Below are positions 45,566 through 52,802 of a stretch of 64,000 nt of DNA, piece after piece; the stretch's first letter is position 1; every line of letters begins with the position of its first letter. Location of the stretch: contig CAYVHO010000002.1 of the NCBI GenBank assembly GCA_964451325.1, forward strand, positions 124,001 to 188,000, written 5' to 3'. Both the position numbers and the translations under genes were made by a program. The notes below the pieces were generated by a model, which was not told where the DNA came from, did no database searches, and saw only the letters and a program-made list of their open reading frames with translations. Origin of the DNA: JAADHI01 sp964451325. GTDB lineage: Bacteria; Nitrospirota; Nitrospiria; SBBL01; JAADHI01.

Positions 45566-46213
45566 CTAAAGCTCTTTTTTGATGGAAGCCACTAAAGGAG
45601 CAATGGACGCATGAGCACTTCTCACTGATTCTGAATGGCGTTCATCATTAAACTCTTGGTACTCAATCGTGACGCAATAGCTTCTTTCAACGCCTAAGAG
45701 TTTAGAACATTCCAGGATATGTGGATGTAAATGGTTTTTTGTGACATTTACACCGTCTTGCAAAAACCCACCTTCACCACTCGAACTTAAAATGACAAGG
45801 GTCTTCCCATTCTGGATTGCTTCAATCGGTTGGTCTCCGCGCGCCAGATCAAAGCTAAAGGTTTTGTTTATTCGAATAACTTGGTCAAACCAAGCTTTCA
45901 GAGCTGCAGGCATTCCATAATTGTACATGGGCGTCGCAATTACAATAATATCAGACTGAATAAGTTCGCCGATCAACATATCTGATAAAGCCACTTCCTC
46001 CCGTTGGACCAAGGTGAGATTCTCTTCATCACCAAAAACTCCGGCGATCCAATTTTCAGAGACTGCGGTCGGTGGGTTTAGACCTAAGTCACGAATAATA
46101 ACTTGGTCGTTCGGACGTTCGGACTGCCATGTTTCGAAAAAATCATTTGAAAGTGCGCGGCTCAATGAGCGCGTCATGCGTGCGCTCGCCTCAATGCGCA
46201 GTAAAGTAATCAT
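45566..46213 (-). CDS. azoR: FMN-dependent NADH-azoreductase (flavodoxin-like)
   Basis: A 215-aa AzoR/acyl-carrier-phosphodiesterase family flavoprotein. The FMN-phosphate loop follows SARMTRSLSRAL, the isoalloxazine site is ATPMYNYGMPAALKAWFDQ, and the LSSSGEGGF loop is also present. It reduces quinones or azo compounds using NADH. GAGGAG precedes ATG 46213. It lies just beyond a RAYT-derived repeat, so it may be accessory rather than core. Confidence 0.9.
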   Translation of the reverse strand: MITLLRIEASARMTRSLSRALSNDFFETWQSERPNDQVIIRDLGLNPPTAVSENWIAGVFGDEENLTLVQREEVALSDMLIGELIQSDIIVIATPMYNYGMPAALKAWFDQVIRINKTFSFDLARGDQPIEAIQNGKTLVILSSSGEGGFLQDGVNVTKNHLHPHILECSKLLGVERSYCVTIEYQEFNDERHSESVRSAHASIAPLVASIKKEL

Positions 46214-46236
46214 CGGTGAATCTCCTCATTATGTTG

Positions 46237-46268
46237 AGTACCTGGGGTCTGTCAGTACCTGGGGTCTG
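46237..46268 (+). repeat. Tandem 15-bp direct repeat at the edge of RAYT remnant A
   Basis: AGTACCTGGGGTCTG occurs at 46237-46251 and again at 46254-46268, two bases apart. The second copy runs into the terminal repeat of the adjacent RAYT-derived element, so the duplication probably arose at its end. Confidence 0.7.
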
Positions 46269-46478
46269 GTCTTTAAAGTTGCTGTTTTGTTTTTCTTATT
46301 AAGCAGTCAACTTATTGTTGGAAAATGAAGATTGAGATGATCGGCCTCCCCTGCCGAGCAAGCACTGACCAGCCAGTCCGTCCCATATCGCTCTACCATA
46401 TTCTATTTTCAAAAGTCTCGCCACATGAATAAAAGTATCTGAAGAGATTATTTATGTCAATTTTAAAGACCTGACCCT
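46262..46478 (-). mobile_element. Internally deleted RAYT-derived element, copy A
   Basis: The ends are imperfect inverted repeats (GGTCTGGTCTTTAAA at 46263-46277; TTTAAAGACCTGACCCT at 46462-46478). Read on the minus strand, the interior retains the start of a REP-associated tyrosine transposase (VARLLKIEYGRA) and then its C-terminal helix-turn-helix (EADHLNLHFPTIS), with the catalytic middle deleted and stops present. It is homologous to copy B at 47276-47522 but in opposite orientation. Together with the direct repeat it fills most of the gene-free stretch 46214-46566. Confidence 0.8.
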
Positions 46479-46499
46479 ATTCTTTTCTGAGCTGACCTG

Positions 46500-46562
46500 C
46501 TGCGCACAGACTAGGAATAAAATTGCAACGTATTATGCAGTCGGGTCGAGCGATTTGTTCAC
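46500..46562 (-). other. Possible degenerate attC half-site after higA
   Basis: On the minus strand, a few bases after the higA stop, GAACAAATCGCTCGACCCGAC resembles the left half of integron attC sites (AAC-AAATCGCT...CCGAC). No matching right half is found before copy A begins. If real, it marks higBA as a former gene cassette. The evidence is weak. Confidence 0.25.
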
Positions 46563-46566
46563 TGAT

Positions 46567-46881
46567 TTAGCCATTAAAGTGAAGTAGCTGAGACGGAAGA
46601 GGCTGCACTGTTTTCCAAGATTTTAGTTTATGTTCAGCCTGCCATAGGTCATAATTTTGCTGAAGGTTCAGCCATAGATCTGGGGTCGTATCAAAGGCAC
46701 GCGACAAACGCAACGCCATTTCCGGGGTGATTGCCCCTCTCTCGTTTATTATTTTTGAAAGGGTTTTTCTCGATACACCTAAATTCGAAGCCATATCTTT
46801 TACCGTAATTGACAGTGCTACCAAATAATCTTCTTTTACAATTTTTCCCGGATGAACTGGCTGCCGACTCATTTTTTTCAT
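46567..46881 (-). CDS. higA: HigA-family antitoxin
   Basis: A 104-aa XRE-type antitoxin of the HigA/VapI family. The signature opening is SRQPVHPGKIVKEDYLVALS, the helix-turn-helix is VKDMASNLGVSRKTLSKIIN, and the family end motif is FDTTPDLWLNLQQNYDLW. It lies 12 bp after the toxin gene, in the toxin-first order typical of hig loci. It binds HigB and probably represses the shared promoter. The start is ATG 46881 or ATG 46872. Confidence 0.93.
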   Translation of the reverse strand: MKKMSRQPVHPGKIVKEDYLVALSITVKDMASNLGVSRKTLSKIINERGAITPEMALRLSRAFDTTPDLWLNLQQNYDLWQAEHKLKSWKTVQPLPSQLLHFNG

Positions 46882-46893
46882 GAACTCACCATT

Positions 46894-47172
46894 TTAATGA
46901 TAGTCCTCGTAATCAACAACATAGGCATCTCCACCGACAAATTTAAAAACCATTCTCCAGTTACCAGAGATTCTGACAGAGTGCCGACCCTCTTTATTTC
47001 CTGTCAGTTGATGTAGATATGAACCAGGGAAATTCATATCTTTTAGTTCATTGGCCGCATTGAGCCGGTCTAAGACCTTTTCCAGCTTAGCGGCATGGTC
47101 AGGACGGATGCCTTTCTTGCTCCCTGTGTAGAAAAAGGCTTCGAGTCCTTTGTGTCTAAAAGACTTAATCAC
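46894..47172 (-). CDS. higB: HigB-family mRNA interferase toxin
   Basis: A 92-aa RelE-superfamily toxin (IKSFRHKGLEAFFYTGSKKG; LDRLNAANELKDMNFPG; LTGNKEGRHSVRISGNWRMV). Family members cleave mRNA on the ribosome, and the basic residues and C-terminal YEDYH fit HigB. The start codon is GTG 47172. It is the first gene of the higBA pair and sits between two inverted RAYT remnants. Confidence 0.93.
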   Translation of the reverse strand: MIKSFRHKGLEAFFYTGSKKGIRPDHAAKLEKVLDRLNAANELKDMNFPGSYLHQLTGNKEGRHSVRISGNWRMVFKFVGGDAYVVDYEDYH

Positions 47173-47181
47173 CCCAAATCA

Positions 47182-47196
47182 TAACCTATTCGGTTA
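47182..47196 (-). promoter_or_regulatory. Candidate HigA operator upstream of higB
   Basis: TAACC and GGTTA form a perfect inverted repeat around the 5-nt spacer TATTC, only 10 bp before the toxin start. The position suits autoregulation by HigA dimers. The identity is inferred from location. Confidence 0.4.
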
Positions 47197-47275
47197 CAAC
47201 TTGTCATCAACATGAATTATCGTGGAAGACTCACAATGAACTTGGTCTTAATATCAAGTAATATCAAGCATATCA

Positions 47276-47522
47276 AGGGTCAAGTCTTTAAAATTGACAC
47301 TAATCTCTTCAGGTACTTTTATTCACATGGCGAGACCTTTGAGAATAGAGTATAGGGTAAAGTGCGATCTCTATTGGAGAGAAATGCAATAATAGAAGCG
47401 GCCATAAAGAAAGATGGCTACGAGCCAGAAGGAGGTGGCCGATCATCTAAACCTTCATTATTCAACAATAAGTCAACTGCTTAATGAGAAGGGCAAAACA
47501 GCAAGTTTAAAGACCTGACCCT
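47276..47522 (+). mobile_element. Internally deleted RAYT-derived element, copy B
   Basis: Inverted ends AGGGTCAAGTCTTTAAA (47276-47292) and TTTAAAGACCTGACCCT (47506-47522) bound about 247 bp. From ATG 47327 the frame reads MARPLRIEYR, the conserved start of REP-associated tyrosine transposases, and soon stops. Near the right end, after correcting one extra C, it reads EVADHLNLHYSTISQLLNE, the C-terminal helix-turn-helix. The catalytic HUH/Tyr region is gone, so it can move only with a transposase supplied elsewhere. It interrupts the lipoprotein gene at 47507-47668. Confidence 0.82.
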
Positions 47523-47668
47523 ATTTGTACTATTTTGACCTGTGAAACTTGCATCCCAGGCCTAAGATCGCGGGACTTAGAAATAGAACCAAAAGCCATG
47601 TTTCCTGCACATGAAGTCAGGAAAAAGGATGAAATAATGAGAGCAAATAACGTGTTAAATATTTTCAT
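47507..47668 (-). pseudogene. Lipoprotein gene truncated by RAYT element (second integron cassette)
   Basis: A short frame starts at ATG 47668 and reads MKIFNTLFALIISSFFLTSC, an ideal lipoprotein signal with lipobox LTSC, then AGNMAFGSISKSRDLRPGMQ. It runs into the terminal repeat of RAYT copy B and stops at 47507, so the last few residues are element-derived and the original 3' end is lost. AAGGGG precedes the ATG. It begins just after the R' end of the attC at 47682, the position of a gene in the next integron cassette. Confidence 0.7.
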
Positions 47669-47681
47669 TGGCCCCTTTGGG

Positions 47682-47742
47682 TGCTAACGTCGCAAATCAG
47701 CCGCGCAGTTTTTTGGCGTCGGCTGATTTTGCATTGTTAGAT
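47682..47742 (-). other. Integron attC recombination site
   Basis: Read on the minus strand, the 61-bp element begins with ATCTAAC (R'' consensus RYYYAAC) and ends with GTTAGCA (R', GTT core kept). The arms GCAAAATCAGCCG and CGGCTGATTTGC pair with a one-base extrahelical bulge. The CAGCCGACGCC and GCGCGGCTGA blocks closely resemble the aadA-type attC. The stop codon of the cassette gene (TAA, 47739-47737) lies inside R'', as is usual for cassettes. Confidence 0.88.
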
Positions 47743-48954
47743 GATTCCTAGTAACAATTTCGACCAATCTGGCCTTTCCTCGCAAATTAGTTTTTTGATA
47801 ATGCGCTCTGCAATTAGTGCAAAATTCGGAAAAGACTCTCTAACAGCATTAATTTTTTCTGCATCGTTTCCACATAACACACCATTGTGAGCTACTTGAC
47901 TTCGAAAGTTATAAATATCTCGAAGTTCGCGGTATATCGATAGGCGCTCATTCTCATCAGTAGAAATTAGCCAGCTTCCACGAAGCCGAAAAGTTAATGA
48001 AAGTTGTTGATTGTTTTTATTATCATCAAGTAGTGCCATCTCTAAAGCAATACCTAAATCTAGGATTTTATCTTCAATTTGCTCCCTCCGCTTAGCTTGA
48101 GAAAGGCGTGAAAGTACACGACTATACCGAGCTTTTTCCTTGTCAGACATAGCCAGTAACGAAGATAAAACAGTGTTAATTTCGTCCGTCTGCTCTATAG
48201 TGATTTTAGTTATTTTATGCCCAATTACGTCATGTACAGGAGCCCCTCCTCCTGATCCCCCAAATTGCCCTATTGGCATTTGTGGCAAAGTGTACGCAGT
48301 TGAAAAATACGGAATACACGAAGTATTTTCAATTGCATTTAACGCGAGGGCTACATCATAAAGTAATTTTGAAGAGTCCCAAAAATCCTTGTCTTTTTCA
48401 AAGGTGAATGAAGGATCGTCGTCTTTGTAGGATTTGGTGATTTTTGTTAGATATGTGATTGCTGCTTTGGGCTTCGGTTGTTGATGTCCAGTAGAATCAA
48501 AACTGTGTTTTAGGTAATGCTCTTTCTCTCGTGAATCCGGCATTTCCGAGATAGGCGTTATACAAATACCATTTGTTAACTGGATAGACTCGCCTACATC
48601 AATACCCAATACCCATAAAGTGTTAATGATTGGAATATCGTTAGAATCTAAGAAGGTATTAATGTGCTCCTCGGCAACTTCTTGTCCAAATTCGTTTATT
48701 GCCCATAAAAACCACATTGCAAGGACTTTAGGCTCAAATCTTGATGCGTTCGATCCTTTAGAAATCATATGACCGTCTAGGCTCATAACCCTAGGATCGC
48801 TCTCCAACGCACTCAATACCTGCTTTCCAATGTCTGTGTTTTCAATAAACCCCGAATATTGTAGATATAAACGTGTTTGAATATTGTGCGTGAACGAAAA
48901 TTTCTCTAATTCAGGTTTTGGAATATTAAGATGGCCTAGTTTCATGTTCTTCAT
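47737..48954 (-). CDS. Cassette-encoded HEPN-like protein of unknown function
   Basis: A 405-aa cytoplasmic protein without signal peptide or membrane helix. The C-terminal third resembles large HEPN-type domains (LDLGIALEMALLDD, LTFRLRGSWLIS), with an R-x4-H motif in FRSQVAHNG, the usual catalytic pair of HEPN ribonucleases. The first 250 residues are not recognised. The ATG start lies in the recombination core GTTAGATG and the stop lies in attC R'', so gene and cassette ends coincide. A defence or stress role is plausible for such a cassette, but unproven. Confidence 0.8.
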   Translation of the reverse strand: MKNMKLGHLNIPKPELEKFSFTHNIQTRLYLQYSGFIENTDIGKQVLSALESDPRVMSLDGHMISKGSNASRFEPKVLAMWFLWAINEFGQEVAEEHINTFLDSNDIPIINTLWVLGIDVGESIQLTNGICITPISEMPDSREKEHYLKHSFDSTGHQQPKPKAAITYLTKITKSYKDDDPSFTFEKDKDFWDSSKLLYDVALALNAIENTSCIPYFSTAYTLPQMPIGQFGGSGGGAPVHDVIGHKITKITIEQTDEINTVLSSLLAMSDKEKARYSRVLSRLSQAKRREQIEDKILDLGIALEMALLDDNKNNQQLSLTFRLRGSWLISTDENERLSIYRELRDIYNFRSQVAHNGVLCGNDAEKINAVRESFPNFALIAERIIKKLICEERPDWSKLLLGII

Positions 48955-49064
48955 CTAACTTGGTCTTATACGGAATTTTTTCCGTATAATTCTTTACCAT
49001 ATACGGAATCCTGACCGTTACCGTTTTAAAGCTAAACGATTTCTATTTTAGAGGAGGGATTTCT
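48953..49064. other. attI region with TATACGGAA repeats
   Basis: The stretch lies between the cassette start and the integrase remnant and so should hold attI and the cassette and integrase promoters. It contains TTATACGGAA (48966-48975) and its exact inverse TTCCGTATAA (48980-48989) separated by TTTT, plus a third copy ATATACGGAA near 49000. GTTAGAT on the minus strand (48959-48953) is the recombination core. GAGGAGGG at 49051-49058 is the integrase ribosome binding site. I could not assign exact promoter boxes. Confidence 0.6.
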
Positions 49065-49313
49065 ATGCCATACAAGTCTGCAAAAGTCAAACAGAAGTAC
49101 ACTTCAAAAGCCCCCAAACTCATGGATCAAGTTCAATGGCACGCGGCATCCAAAAGAAATGGGCAAAGAAGAAATCAAACGCTTCCTGGCGTGGCCTGGG
49201 GCTGGCAATATGTCTTTCCCTCTAAGAGTCGGACAAAAGATCCCAGAAGTGAAACGATTTGGCGGCATCATTGCGATGAATCTGGACGATCAAAGATACA
49301 GGGCTATTTTTAA
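49065..49313 (+). pseudogene. intI: Integron integrase (intI) pseudogene, internally deleted
   Basis: From ATG 49065 the frame gives APKLMDQV, like the IntI N-terminus. In another frame at 49147-49191 HPKEMGKEEIKRFL matches the IntI N-terminal domain. Back in the first frame comes WGWQYVFPSKSRTKDPRSE and WRHHCDES, the IntI-specific region that follows GWQ-VFP and ends at the R-x-HH segment. About 150 residues and the catalytic Arg/His/Tyr boxes are missing. The W-G-W-Q-x-VFP and DPRS motifs are special to integron integrases among tyrosine recombinases. Confidence 0.82.
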
Positions 49314-50242
49314 TTATGATCCACATCATACAATGCTTTCAAAATCGCATCCGCACCTTTTACAAGCAAGGCTTCGGCAACGGCCACGCCTAAAGACTCG
49401 GCCTCCAGCCGTGAGGCGCTCTGGGTTTCTTCGATGACGGTCTTTCCATCTAAACTTAAAACCCGGCCTTTTAGAGTGACTTGTCCTTCTGAAAGGGTGG
49501 CATGACCTGCGATGGGCACTTGGCAGCCCCCTTCGAGCCGAGCAAGCAGGGCGCGTTCGGCTCTGATCGTAACGCCTGTTTCGGAGTGATTCAAAAAAAG
49601 AATGTGGTCTAGGGTTTCGATATCCAGTTGCCTGAATTGGATGGCAAGCGCCCCTTGTGCGATGGCGGGAACAAAGGTCTCTGGTGCGAGGTATTCTGTA
49701 ATTTCAGCAGCCCAACCTAAACGATGCAGACCTGCGGCGGCGAGCAAGATTGCGTCAAATGCACCTTCTTTGACTTTGCGGAGCCGGGTATCGAGGTTGC
49801 CGCGTAAGGAAACGATTTTTAGGTCGGGACGTAAGGCGAGTAATTGCGCTTGTCTTCTGAGTGAGCTGGTCCCCACGAGCGCACCTTGCGGGAGATCGGC
49901 CAACACCTTGCCTTCGTGACTGATCAACGCATCTCTGGGATCTTCTCGTTGCGGTATCGGCCCAAGCTGTAAACCCGCTGGCATCTCGGCCGGCATGTCT
50001 TTCATGCTGTGTACAGCAATATCAATCTCTTCACGTAACAAGGCTTCTTCGATTTCTTTGACAAAAAGTCCTTTACCACCCACTTTTGCAAGCGGCACAT
50101 CTAAGATTTTATCGCCCTTGGTGATGATTTTTTTTATTTCGGATTCAACACCCTTCTCTTTCAGCTGTGCTTGTACCCATTCTGACTGCCAAAGCGCCAG
50201 TTTACTGGCACGACTCCCGATACAAATGATGTTTTTAAACAC
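49310..50242 (-). CDS. hemC: Hydroxymethylbilane synthase (porphobilinogen deaminase)
   Basis: The enzyme joins four porphobilinogens into hydroxymethylbilane in heme synthesis. The N-terminus IGSRASKLALWQSEWV, the substrate-binding GTSSLRRQAQLL and SLRGNLDTRLRK, the IAQGALAIQFR motif, and the dipyrromethane-cofactor Cys in LEGGCQVPIAG are all present. The length of 310 aa is normal. It is followed not by hemD but by the integron remnant. Confidence 0.96.
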   Translation of the reverse strand: MFKNIICIGSRASKLALWQSEWVQAQLKEKGVESEIKKIITKGDKILDVPLAKVGGKGLFVKEIEEALLREEIDIAVHSMKDMPAEMPAGLQLGPIPQREDPRDALISHEGKVLADLPQGALVGTSSLRRQAQLLALRPDLKIVSLRGNLDTRLRKVKEGAFDAILLAAAGLHRLGWAAEITEYLAPETFVPAIAQGALAIQFRQLDIETLDHILFLNHSETGVTIRAERALLARLEGGCQVPIAGHATLSEGQVTLKGRVLSLDGKTVIEETQSASRLEAESLGVAVAEALLVKGADAILKALYDVDHN

Positions 50243-50277
50243 GTGTTTTTCCTTCGTTTATGCGCGTTACGCAGGGG

Positions 50278-51501
50278 TCATTCCTGCTGTGGTGCCCAGA
50301 CATCGACCCCGCCTTTTTCACCCAACCAAAGCCGTTTGTGTTTGTCGATGGCGACGGCGTAGACATTTTCATTCGCCAGCCCGTCTTTGGCTTTGATGCT
50401 CATCCAGTTTTTTCCGTCAAAACGCGAGACGCCGTGATTGGTGCCAAACCAAAGCGCGCCATCATGAGGATCGACGGTGATGTCGTAGACGATGTTGCCC
50501 GCTAAGCCATTTTCGGTCGTAAAATTTTTCCAGCTTGTCCCATCAAATCGGCTGGCACCGCCCCCCCAAGTCCCAAACCAACGATTTTGTTCACGATCAA
50601 TGGCCATTGAAAAAACATAGTTTTTATTGTAGGTCTCATGGCCTTCGGCATCAAGCACGGAAAGGTCATGTGTATGGGCATAACTCTCGTCGGGCTTAGG
50701 GTTGATCTGTGTCCCAAAACCGGTGTTTTCACTTTTTAAGAGACGATTTTTATTGGGTGCACCCAGGCCGTCTTTATGCCGCCAGCTTTTCCAATGCCCT
50801 TTTTTGTCCCGTCGGCTCACGCCGCCTTCGGTGCCAAACCAGACGGCCCCGTCCTGATCGACTGCAATCGCATACACCCATCGGTCTGCAAGGCCATCGG
50901 CGGTATTATAATTTGTAAACTGCTTGCCATCAAAATGACTGACGCCGTTCCAGGTGGCGATCCATGCCGTGCCGTCCGCCGCAAAATCAACCCCGTAGAC
51001 CCAAAAATCGGCCAGACCATCTGAGGGCAGATAGTTTTTAAAGGTTTTGCCATCAAAAAGACTGAGACCGCCGTTATTTGTGCCAAACCAATATTGCCCC
51101 CGCGGCCCTTTGTTGATCGCAAAAACATAGGGACTCAAAAGTCCTTCACGCATGCTGTAGGTTTTAAGCGGATCACCCGTACGGGTTTCCACCTGGATAA
51201 TGCCTTCGGTCGTCCCCACCCAAACCGTATCGTCATCGGCAAAAAGAGAACGCACATAACTTTCTGGGCCTGTGCTGAAACTGCCAATGAGTCCGTAATT
51301 TTCATGCTGTTTTTGAGGCGATTGTTTTTGAGCATGCGGCATGACGTTTTTCGGCAACTCTGGCGGCCCGGTCCGCTCAGGCGGAGGGATGCGCATAGGG
51401 CTGACGGGACGCAGACCCTGTAGATCACAGGCCTGTAAAAGCAGAAGCACCAACAAGGAAAAAAATGGCCCTAAAAAAATACGCTGCGCTTTCCCCTTCA
51501 A
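50278..51501 (-). CDS. Beta-propeller (two-component-regulator propeller) lipoprotein
   Basis: A 407-aa secreted lipoprotein (lipobox LLLQAC) made of repeats of about 40-45 residues with the pattern WFGTNNGGLSLFDGKTF or WIATWNGVSHFDGKQF followed by a DGLAD-VYAI segment, as in two-component-regulator propellers. No kinase or output domain follows. It lies between hemA and hemC, overlapping the hemA stop by 4 nt, an unusual place. It could bind a ligand in the periplasm; the function is unknown. Confidence 0.82.
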   Translation of the reverse strand: MKGKAQRIFLGPFFSLLVLLLLQACDLQGLRPVSPMRIPPPERTGPPELPKNVMPHAQKQSPQKQHENYGLIGSFSTGPESYVRSLFADDDTVWVGTTEGIIQVETRTGDPLKTYSMREGLLSPYVFAINKGPRGQYWFGTNNGGLSLFDGKTFKNYLPSDGLADFWVYGVDFAADGTAWIATWNGVSHFDGKQFTNYNTADGLADRWVYAIAVDQDGAVWFGTEGGVSRRDKKGHWKSWRHKDGLGAPNKNRLLKSENTGFGTQINPKPDESYAHTHDLSVLDAEGHETYNKNYVFSMAIDREQNRWFGTWGGGASRFDGTSWKNFTTENGLAGNIVYDITVDPHDGALWFGTNHGVSRFDGKNWMSIKAKDGLANENVYAVAIDKHKRLWLGEKGGVDVWAPQQE

Positions 51502-52802
51502 TTTTCCTTTTTCTCCGTTCTATCCCGTGAAAGAATTTCTTCTAAATCAAATAGCTTGCGTGTGGTTTCCAGAATCATGTTGCCATTTTTTGAGTGGACT
51601 TCACTTTTTAATGCGGTTAAGGGATGATGCAGGAGTTTGTTGACAATGGATGCGGTCAAACCTTCAAGGGCTTGACGTTGCGTTTCCGTCAAATCGCCCA
51701 ATTTATTCTGCATTTTTTCAATTTCGGATTTGCGGATGGCTTCGGCCCTATCCTTCAATGCAACGATCATGGGAACCGCGTCAAGGGATTTGAACCAGCG
51801 TGCAAAGGATGTAATTTCCTCAGCGATAATCTCTTCGGCCTTCAGGGCTTCTTTCTTTCGGGTCTCTAGATTGGTTTGCACCGAATGCTGTAAATCATCA
51901 ATGTCATAGAGAAAAACATTGTCTAAGTCATTGATTTCAGGGTCAATATTTCGGGGGACGGAGATGTCGATTAAAAAGATGGGGCGATTTTGTCTCAAAG
52001 CAATGACTTTTTCGACCGTCTCACGTGTAATTAAATAATGCGGTGCCCCCGCCGAACAAAGCACAATGTCTGATTTCACTAACTCGTCTTCAAAGGTTTC
52101 AAATTTAATGGGCACACCATTAAATTTTTTCGCCAAGGCGACGGCACGTTCATAACTGCGATTTGCAATGGTTATGGATTCAACCCCGTTGCCCACAAAG
52201 TGCCGCGCGGCCAACTCTGCCATTTCACCCGCGCCAATGAGCATGACGGATTTCCCCGTAAGTGCCCCAAAAATTTTTTTGGCCAATTCCACAGCAGCAA
52301 AACTAACAGAAACAGCGCTTTCGGCAATTTTTGTATCCGTTCGCACCCGTTTCGCCACAGAAATCGCTTTTTTAAAGGCTTTGTTTAAAATAATCCCTGT
52401 GGTTTTGTGCAGTATAGCGTGATCGAAGGCATCCTTTAATTGCCCTAAGATTTGAGGTTCTCCAATAATCATGGAATCTAAACTGGAGGCCACACGGAAG
52501 AGGTGTTCAATGGCTTTTGAGGACGAATAGATATAGAGGCTGGGTGTGATGATTTCGAGAGAAAGCTCCGCATCCGATGCGGCAAGAAACTTTTTGATGA
52601 CTTCAAAACCCTTATGGGTATCTTTAACAACGGCACAAACTTCCACACGATTACAGGTCGATAAGATAAGACCTTCTTCAATCGTCGGATCTTCGGTCAA
52701 TCGAAAAAGTGCATCCCCCATTCGCTCATCCGAAATCGCGAGACGTTCCCGAATCTCCACAGAGGCCGTACGATGATTTAAACCCACAATCACGATATTC
52801 AC
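51498..52802 (-). CDS. hemA: Glutamyl-tRNA reductase
   Basis: The first enzyme of C5 heme synthesis reduces glutamyl-tRNA to glutamate-1-semialdehyde. The N-terminus VGLNHRTASVEIRERLA, the catalytic Cys in LSTCNRVEV, the NADP site VMLIGAGEMAELAARHF, and a C-terminal dimerisation domain identify it. The length is 434 aa. It lies downstream of a HemX/CcsA-like gene, a common pairing. Confidence 0.96.
   Translation of the reverse strand: MNIVIVGLNHRTASVEIRERLAISDERMGDALFRLTEDPTIEEGLILSTCNRVEVCAVVKDTHKGFEVIKKFLAASDAELSLEIITPSLYIYSSSKAIEHLFRVASSLDSMIIGEPQILGQLKDAFDHAILHKTTGIILNKAFKKAISVAKRVRTDTKIAESAVSVSFAAVELAKKIFGALTGKSVMLIGAGEMAELAARHFVGNGVESITIANRSYERAVALAKKFNGVPIKFETFEDELVKSDIVLCSAGAPHYLITRETVEKVIALRQNRPIFLIDISVPRNIDPEINDLDNVFLYDIDDLQHSVQTNLETRKKEALKAEEIIAEEITSFARWFKSLDAVPMIVALKDRAEAIRKSEIEKMQNKLGDLTETQRQALEGLTASIVNKLLHHPLTALKSEVHSKNGNMILETTRKLFDLEEILSRDRTEKKEN

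Larger units (their letters stand above)
47682..49313. mobile_element. Decayed integron: intI pseudogene, attI region, one intact cassette
   Basis: The layout reproduces an integron. An integrase remnant on the plus strand (49065-49313) diverges from a cassette on the minus strand. The cassette is bounded by a GTTAGAT core (48959-48953) before its gene and by an attC after it. The integrase is dead, so the array is now an orphan. It abuts the 3' end of hemC, which it overlaps by 4 bp. A second, broken cassette continues below 47682. Confidence 0.82.

Noticed and set aside
46237..46268. Possible CRISPR-like repeats
   Set aside because: Only two copies of 15 bp with a 2-bp spacing exist; this is a local duplication at a RAYT remnant, and no CRISPR array was seen anywhere in the window.
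48966..48989. LexA/SOS box in front of the integrase remnant
   Set aside because: The palindrome reads TTATACGGAA, not the CTGT-N8-ACAG consensus that controls many intI genes.
49159..49437. 92-codon frame starting MGKEEIKRFL
   Set aside because: It is the second frame of the broken integrase and then runs into antisense hemC; it is not a separate gene.
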